Assembly (NCBI RefSeq): GCF_008831285.2
Contig: NC_045141.1
Span: 17,842,106 to 17,906,105, forward strand
Length of the DNA stretch: 64,000 nucleotides
Direction: 5' to 3'
Source of the DNA: Nymphaea colorata
Lineage: Eukaryota > Streptophyta > Magnoliopsida > Nymphaeales > Nymphaeaceae
The first letter of the stretch is position 1. The number at the start of each line of letters is the position of its first letter. The position numbers and the translations under genes are program-made. This document shows, one piece after another, positions 58,559 through 64,000 of the stretch. Below the pieces are notes generated by a model. The model worked only from the letters and a program-made list of their open reading frames with translations. It did no database searches and was not told the DNA's origin.

Positions 58559-59718
58559 TTACCAACTTCATCCTTTTCGGGATTACATATATTAATAAAT
58601 ACATTTATATGCAAATATTTCTGGATAATTTCCTCCTTCTTTCGAACAAGTGCCTATTCTCGAATCTGGGCATGGGATACAAATTATGTGGATTCGATTT
58701 GGATACTGGGGAATTCATATTCGGATCACAGTTCTTTTACCATATCAGACGAATTTTGTATGATATTTTTTTTCTTAGGAGCAAAGAGTGGTTGCTTCTC
58801 AACCCTTTTAAAAGGGCACACCAACTTTGGTACACTAGCATCTCCGAATAAATGGGGTTGGTGTCAAAAGTCTCATAGAAAATAAATAAATGGCCGCTCA
58901 ACCTTTCAAGTCTATTGTGACAACGGTAACTAACAGAGGGCTGCAAAGGGGTCGTATTTGGCAAAAGTTTTGTCACTTTCAACTGCATTAAATTAGAATT
59001 TGACTGGAGCTATTACGGATATAAGGTTGTCAACAGGCCAGATCCGGAAAACTTAATTGCATTTATAGTCTCATAAATCAAATTCTTACTGCCTACCAAC
59101 CATTGATCGGAACAAGAACAAGCGCCTCTGCCCCTCAAGGGATCGAGACAGTCCAATGGACGTTGGCGGATCTGACAAATTGGCCGGCAAACCAAAAAAA
59201 ATTGTATGAAAACCGAAAGTGGCAGCACTTATTTGCATGAATAATGCCTTCAATTTAAATATATTTCACTTTTTGTTTCTTCTCGTTTCCACCGCCATGC
59301 ATTATAGTGGCATTTCCCTTCGGATATATACGATCGAATGCTGAGATTTGAAATTTCGAAGTTAGATGAAGAAGGGTCATAGCTTTGGTGCAAGAACCGA
59401 GGCTGCTCTGGCTGTTCCATAAGCCCATTTCCCGAAGGGTCGTCGATTTAATTTGTTCGAGTGTGGGGCAAGTTGGACTCATGATTGGTCTCTGCGTTTG
59501 CTCCAAGCAGAAGAAACCGAACATCAATAAAGAGAAATCCGGCAGCCATTGTTTTCATTTGGGTGCATATGTCCAAAGCCTATAATGCAAGCCAAAAGGA
59601 CTCTGTGCACTCAATAAAAAAGTTATCTTCAAACCTTCAACCTGAAGCCATTCAAAAGTTGAATGGCATGTTATTTGCTGAGAATTGGATAGCAGAACCT
59701 CTTTTTAATATGTAACTT

Positions 59719-59738
59719 AATGTGTGTGTGTGTGTGAA
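59719..59738. repeat. (TG)n microsatellite
   Basis: Short TG run in intergenic DNA. Confidence 0.8.
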
Positions 59739-61584
59739 TAATGTCTACTCAAACCATGCCTACTGTCTTTTGAACTAACTCTGGCATCCAAGGCTTGTTC
59801 ATTGTTACACATACGTTTATATATACATACATACAGCATATAAGTGATAGAAGTATGGAAAAATAGCAGTATAGGAAAAGCCCGAGTGCCCATTCCATTG
59901 CACTTTGAGATTAATGGTCCCACAGGAAATGATTCACTTCAACCACCGTTAAGTCATGATCAGGAGTAGTTTTCCTAGGAAAAGGTATTTTGAATTGTGG
60001 GTGTTGAGACCAACCTCCTTTGTTGGTGAGAAAAAGAAAATATTCTGGTGCAGTTAGATTTAATTTTCTGCTGACATCTCCTTAAGTTTGATATGTACAA
60101 AATGAATGTTTTAAACTTCTTGTGCATCATCTTGAATTGGCCAATCTGAATTTGCAGATTCCCTTTTCTAGAAAACTTTTTAGTAACGTGAGGGCGCATC
60201 AGTGAAAACAAATAACAATTGGGACCGTATGTACAAATTCATGCATACATTTTTTTCAAACATTAATAAATCCTGTCGTGATCTCCAAATTGGCATCTTT
60301 AGGTGCAATTCGCTCATCAGGACAACATTAAAAAAGGGGACGTTTTCATTGCAGACCCTCCATAAGAGGACAAGCCACGAGCCCTGCAATTTTTTGTTCA
60401 AAAACTCCTGGTTATTTTATTCTTTTGCTCCCTCAGAGTCAGTAACCTGACGCAGGTGATGTTCCTCGAACACCAAAATGTTTTTTTTTTTGTTTTTGTT
60501 TTTAAAAAAATCTCGTAGTTTTATCGATGCGGGACAGCAGGAACAGGCGAACAGCGCCAGCAAAGGGCTTTGAACATCGAGAAAGAAAAGAATTAGATAG
60601 CAGTAAAACTCTAGCTTTCTGCAACTTGAGAAAAGATTTAGCTACTCGATCTCTGCAACAGTCGCCTGCTTGTTAATTTGGTGGTCGCTTCACGGTTGAC
60701 CATACTAATGGAGAATTTCCATATCGCAATTCATTCAAATCAAGGAGTTGGTGGTGATCATATAATTTGGCTGCTACCATTATTAGGATGGCCGCATCTG
60801 ATCTGTATTTTTCTTGCTTGTCTTACAATAGATTTGCTTGTTGGATTGCATTAGATAGGGAAGACACGCACCATCTGAGAGGGGCACGTCACGACAAGTT
60901 TGGCTCTCTCAATATTTAATAATTTGGCTTGTTCTTGAAAAGAGAGAGAAAGAGAGGTATTCCAGGCAAAGCAAGATAGATTCAAATATATGTTTTTACA
61001 TGCATGTTTACTTAGTATAACTTGGTAACATTATCACCTAATTGATTTTAGAAAGCGGCATTTTCTTTTTCCCATAAACTAGGCAATTTGAGCAACAAAA
61101 AAAGCAGATGCTGATAGAACTCTGGAAAAACTTAAGTGCCCATTTTTTTGTTGTAAGGCCAATTAAAAAAAAAAAAATCATGAACACATTGGTCAGATTA
61201 AATGAAAAGCACAACTTTCAAGTGTTGAGATCTGTTTAGAGTTTGCGAAACGCAGTTCAACAAAATCTTCTCATCAGAGAGGTTTGCTTCCGCATTTCCC
61301 AAGGCTGAGGTCTGTGATTAGGGATGGGGAGGCCATGGTGTGTGGGCACACTTTTCTACGTGCATTTACTCATGCCCATGCAATGTTCTCATTACAAAGA
61401 TGGGAGCACTGTCTTTTTCTTCTCCTTCTTTAATGGAGAGTAAGCTCCAACTTTCAAGCCTTACAAGGCTAAAGAAATTAGAGAATAGGCAGTAGATCGA
61501 TGGAGTAGGAGTCTTCTAGTTGGCAATATTCAATTCTCCTTTGTATCGTCGGCTCATCACCTACAAGTGCTATGTCCGTCTTGT

Positions 61585-61766
61585 TTTTCTTTGTAAGTAG
61601 ATAGGGAGGAAAATTGCTGAGTCTTTTAAAGATGGACGCCGGATCTGCCCATACAAAGTGCACTTTTCAGACCTTCGTGTAGAACTCTTAAGCAATGTCA
61701 CCCACAGGAATCGAATTGATGATCAAGTTTTCGCCGGCTCGACCAACTACGCTATGCCTCTCCAAG
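61585..61766 (-). mobile_element. tRNA-derived SINE-like element, minus strand
   Basis: On the minus strand an A-box tagcgtagttgg (61754-61743) matches the tRNA consensus at every fixed position, and a B-box-like aattcgattcct (61717-61706) follows 25 nt later. The head ggagaggcatagcg just precedes it. The 3' end and target duplication were not resolved, so the lower boundary is approximate. It is a different family from the SINE at 20344. Confidence 0.6.
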
Positions 61767-62307
61767 CAACAAAAAGCATATCCTTCAATTTGAAATAGCT
61801 CCAAGACAACCCATCAAGTGTACTAGAATGGCCTTTTATGCTAAGCATCCCACGGTCTAGAGTATGCATTCTTGTAGAAAACTGATTTGAGATTAAACAA
61901 TGCTAACTATATATTAAAAAAACCTCCAGATTAACAATCAAGCTATTGTGTCGATTTCAGATAAGGTATTGATGCTTCGGAAATTGCTTTTCAATAAAGG
62001 TTGGTGAGGACGTAATCGGAAGACATAATGGCTTAACGCGTTCCACAATCAATCTACATGAACTGGTCCTTTAAAAAATAGTCGACGCATTAAGTGCTTG
62101 TTGTAACATATATACTGCTTGCATGATTTTGCACTGTACATTATGATTTGATCACGTTTGCAGAAAACATTTATAGCTTCAGATTGGCACCTAATTTTAA
62201 ACATAAACTTACTTTTGTTAAATAAGATACCACCTTGGTCATGAGAGGACCAATATGGCCCACCATGTATACAAAGGCAATAACTATACACTTATAAATA
62301 TGAGCCA

Positions 62308-62309
<2 letters not shown>

Positions 62310-62349
<40 letters not shown>
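62310..62349. repeat. (TA)n microsatellite
   Basis: About 20 TA units; self-complementary. Confidence 0.92.
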
Positions 62350-62353
<4 letters not shown>

Positions 62354-63845
62354 GGATGTTAACCATACAGGTGCAGTTATTCCTTCACTTGGCCAGTGGG
62401 TTGTACCAACTAACATTTTCAAATGGCCCCGGCCCTCTAATTTGGTGGTCGATAATCCAGTTTTGGCTGCCATTATCTCGGTTTCTTGATTTACCATATC
62501 CGATTTAATCAGATCTTTAGTACAAATTCGGATTCAGATTTGAACTTTAAACTTTTGAGCAGAGACTAGATCCAAGAGCGGAAAGATCTGCTTTATTTAT
62601 TTATTTATTTTTTGAATGTATTATAGGCTGAAAACGTCGGATTTTGGATTCACAAGGAATGCAGATACCTAATCTGTATAACTAATCCGATTTCAATTAT
62701 AATTGGAATATTTTTTGAGTTACCAGATTCAATTTTGAGTCAGTAATCGGAACGTAGAGGCGCTAATGGGCATGATGATCTCTCGATCTCTCTCTCTCGT
62801 TGAAAACAAGTGAAAATTAGCTCAAATCAATGTCGCTAATGGGCGCCGAGGAGACTTGGCACACCGGTTTTGGCTAGTAGTTTTGCAGTTAGTCAATCAT
62901 TTGCGTGATATGGGCATCAATCACCCTTGTACTAATGGGCAGGATCAATATGCTAACTGATGTGCATTGAGAAAAAGATTCAATAGAAACAAATCTACTA
63001 TCTGTTTTAGTTCAAGCAATACTTGGAATAACTTTCAATATAGCAGTAAAAGTAAGAAATGTAGGCAGATCCATTCATCAAGTTCCCATTGAAATAGAAT
63101 CTTCATAAGGCAAAGCATTTGCCATTCGTTAGTTATTAGAGGCATTCCGAAACTTGTCCGAGTCGAAATATAGTTTTCAAATTAAGTTCGAAATTAGTCG
63201 ATGCTGTTGGGGAAGTGGCGCAAAACAGGAAGACGGAGGCTAATCGAGTTGTACTGAAACGTAGATAGTTATGAAGACAGAAATCGCGTTGCGTAATGCA
63301 ACCTACCGGCAACAGTGGCGCCTGCAACCGGTAGAAATGTTAAATGAGGAAGCCGCTCTTGGGAATTTCTTGTTTCCCCTAAGTCCCTCGCCGTTCTTAT
63401 GGGCAGAAAGAATCTTCATTAACGTTCTGTGGCATAAACTCCAATTACTTCCACATATGAATCCAGGCTGATGCCGTAGCTCCAGCTCAACTTTTCAAAT
63501 TCGCTTCGTTAAATGAGTCAACATCGTATAATGGGTTGTAGCCGAGCTTATGCAAGCTCAAGTAAGTTAAATTGCACTAGTTTTTTTATTGCCCTGCGGC
63601 GGCTGTCTTTTTGTTCTATCTAAATTGGTAGACGTGTTCATTATGTTTTATGCAGCAGAACACGAACATGATCAATAAGCTAAATTGCACATAAATTGAT
63701 AGGTAAAAAGCCCATACTACTTCACTTCGTAGAATATAAGCGTTGAAAAGGAAAACCATATAGGTGGGTTGGACAAAACATTTATCAACCCCTTATTTTA
63801 GTATGGCAGAACCATGAAGGGTAAGGGATATGTTTATAGGTACCA

Positions 63846-63846
63846 C

Positions 63847-63886
<40 letters not shown>

Positions 63887-63893
63887 GGGAAGA
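63846..63893. repeat. (GA)n microsatellite
   Basis: GA run of about 45 bp with minor interruptions near its left end. Confidence 0.9.
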
Positions 63894-64000
63894 GTCTTGT
63901 ACCTTGACTCGAGAGAGATGCACACTGTATTTGGTGTGATTAGAAAGGTATAGATTCAACGAATTTGCAGGTCAAGAATCCTATGACTTCCGTAACCAAA

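Larger units (their letters stand above)
58559..64000. other. Gene-poor region to the window end
   Basis: No coding sequence with a recognisable domain on either strand. It contains a SINE-like head at 61700-61765, (TA)n at 62310-62349, cggattcggat-type degenerate repeats near 58660-58740 and 62480-62760, and (GA)n at 63846-63893. Confidence 0.5.

Noticed and set aside
1-64000. CRISPR arrays, operons, bacterial-type promoters, phage genes
   Set aside because: None present; the gene structure is that of a plant nuclear genome, and tandem repeats seen are microsatellites or transposon parts.

Overview
This window is nuclear DNA from a flowering plant. The genes carry spliceosomal introns (about 80 nt to 5.9 kb), and the products belong to plant families: an XBAT-type E3 ligase, a FORKED/VAN3-binding-type protein, NERD, a FAX/TMEM14 protein, a GPI-anchored lipid-transfer protein and an OVATE protein. 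Intergenic DNA is AT-rich and full of plant-type transposable elements. I cannot name the species or lineage from the sequence. Exon models were built by hand from splice sites, codon phase and family motifs; no alignment was run.

Layout: (1) 165-5607 (+), 3' part of an ankyrin-RING E3 ligase whose 5' end lies outside the window. (2) 7718-11389 (+), a five-exon GNAT acetyltransferase with a plastid-like leader. (3) 12273-17683 (-), an eight-exon VAN3-binding/FORKED1-like protein, convergent with the GNAT gene. (4) About 5 kb of repeat-bearing intergenic DNA with a SINE that has an exact target-site duplication. (5) 22680-38233 (+), a ten-exon NERD-like gene (PHD, SWIB, Plus-3, GYF, GW/WG repeats, CCCH). 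Its intron 5 holds a copia retrotransposon nested inside a small terminal-inverted-repeat element, and its intron 8 is a U12-type AT-AC intron. (6) 40628-45451 (+), a four-exon FAX/TMEM14 plastid membrane protein gene. (7) 45930-46659 (-), a two-exon lipid-transfer protein gene, tail-to-tail with FAX. (8) About 11 kb without recognisable genes but with several DNA transposons, the clearest being a 1,033-bp element with exact 19-bp inverted ends. (9) 57621-58409 (-), an intronless GC-rich OVATE family gene. (10) The last 5.6 kb has no gene I can recognise.

The genes do not form a pathway; this is an ordinary plant chromosome segment. The most notable features are in the NERD-like locus: a rare minor-spliceosome intron that itself contains a threefold tandem repeat, and a two-level nested transposon insertion in a gene whose Arabidopsis relative acts in small-RNA-directed silencing. 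I also see a related family of elements with ends near CTATGTCACACGG and 8-bp target duplications in the NERD intron, the FAX intron and the gene-poor region, and a tandem duplication of a 5' splice site in the FORKED-like gene.
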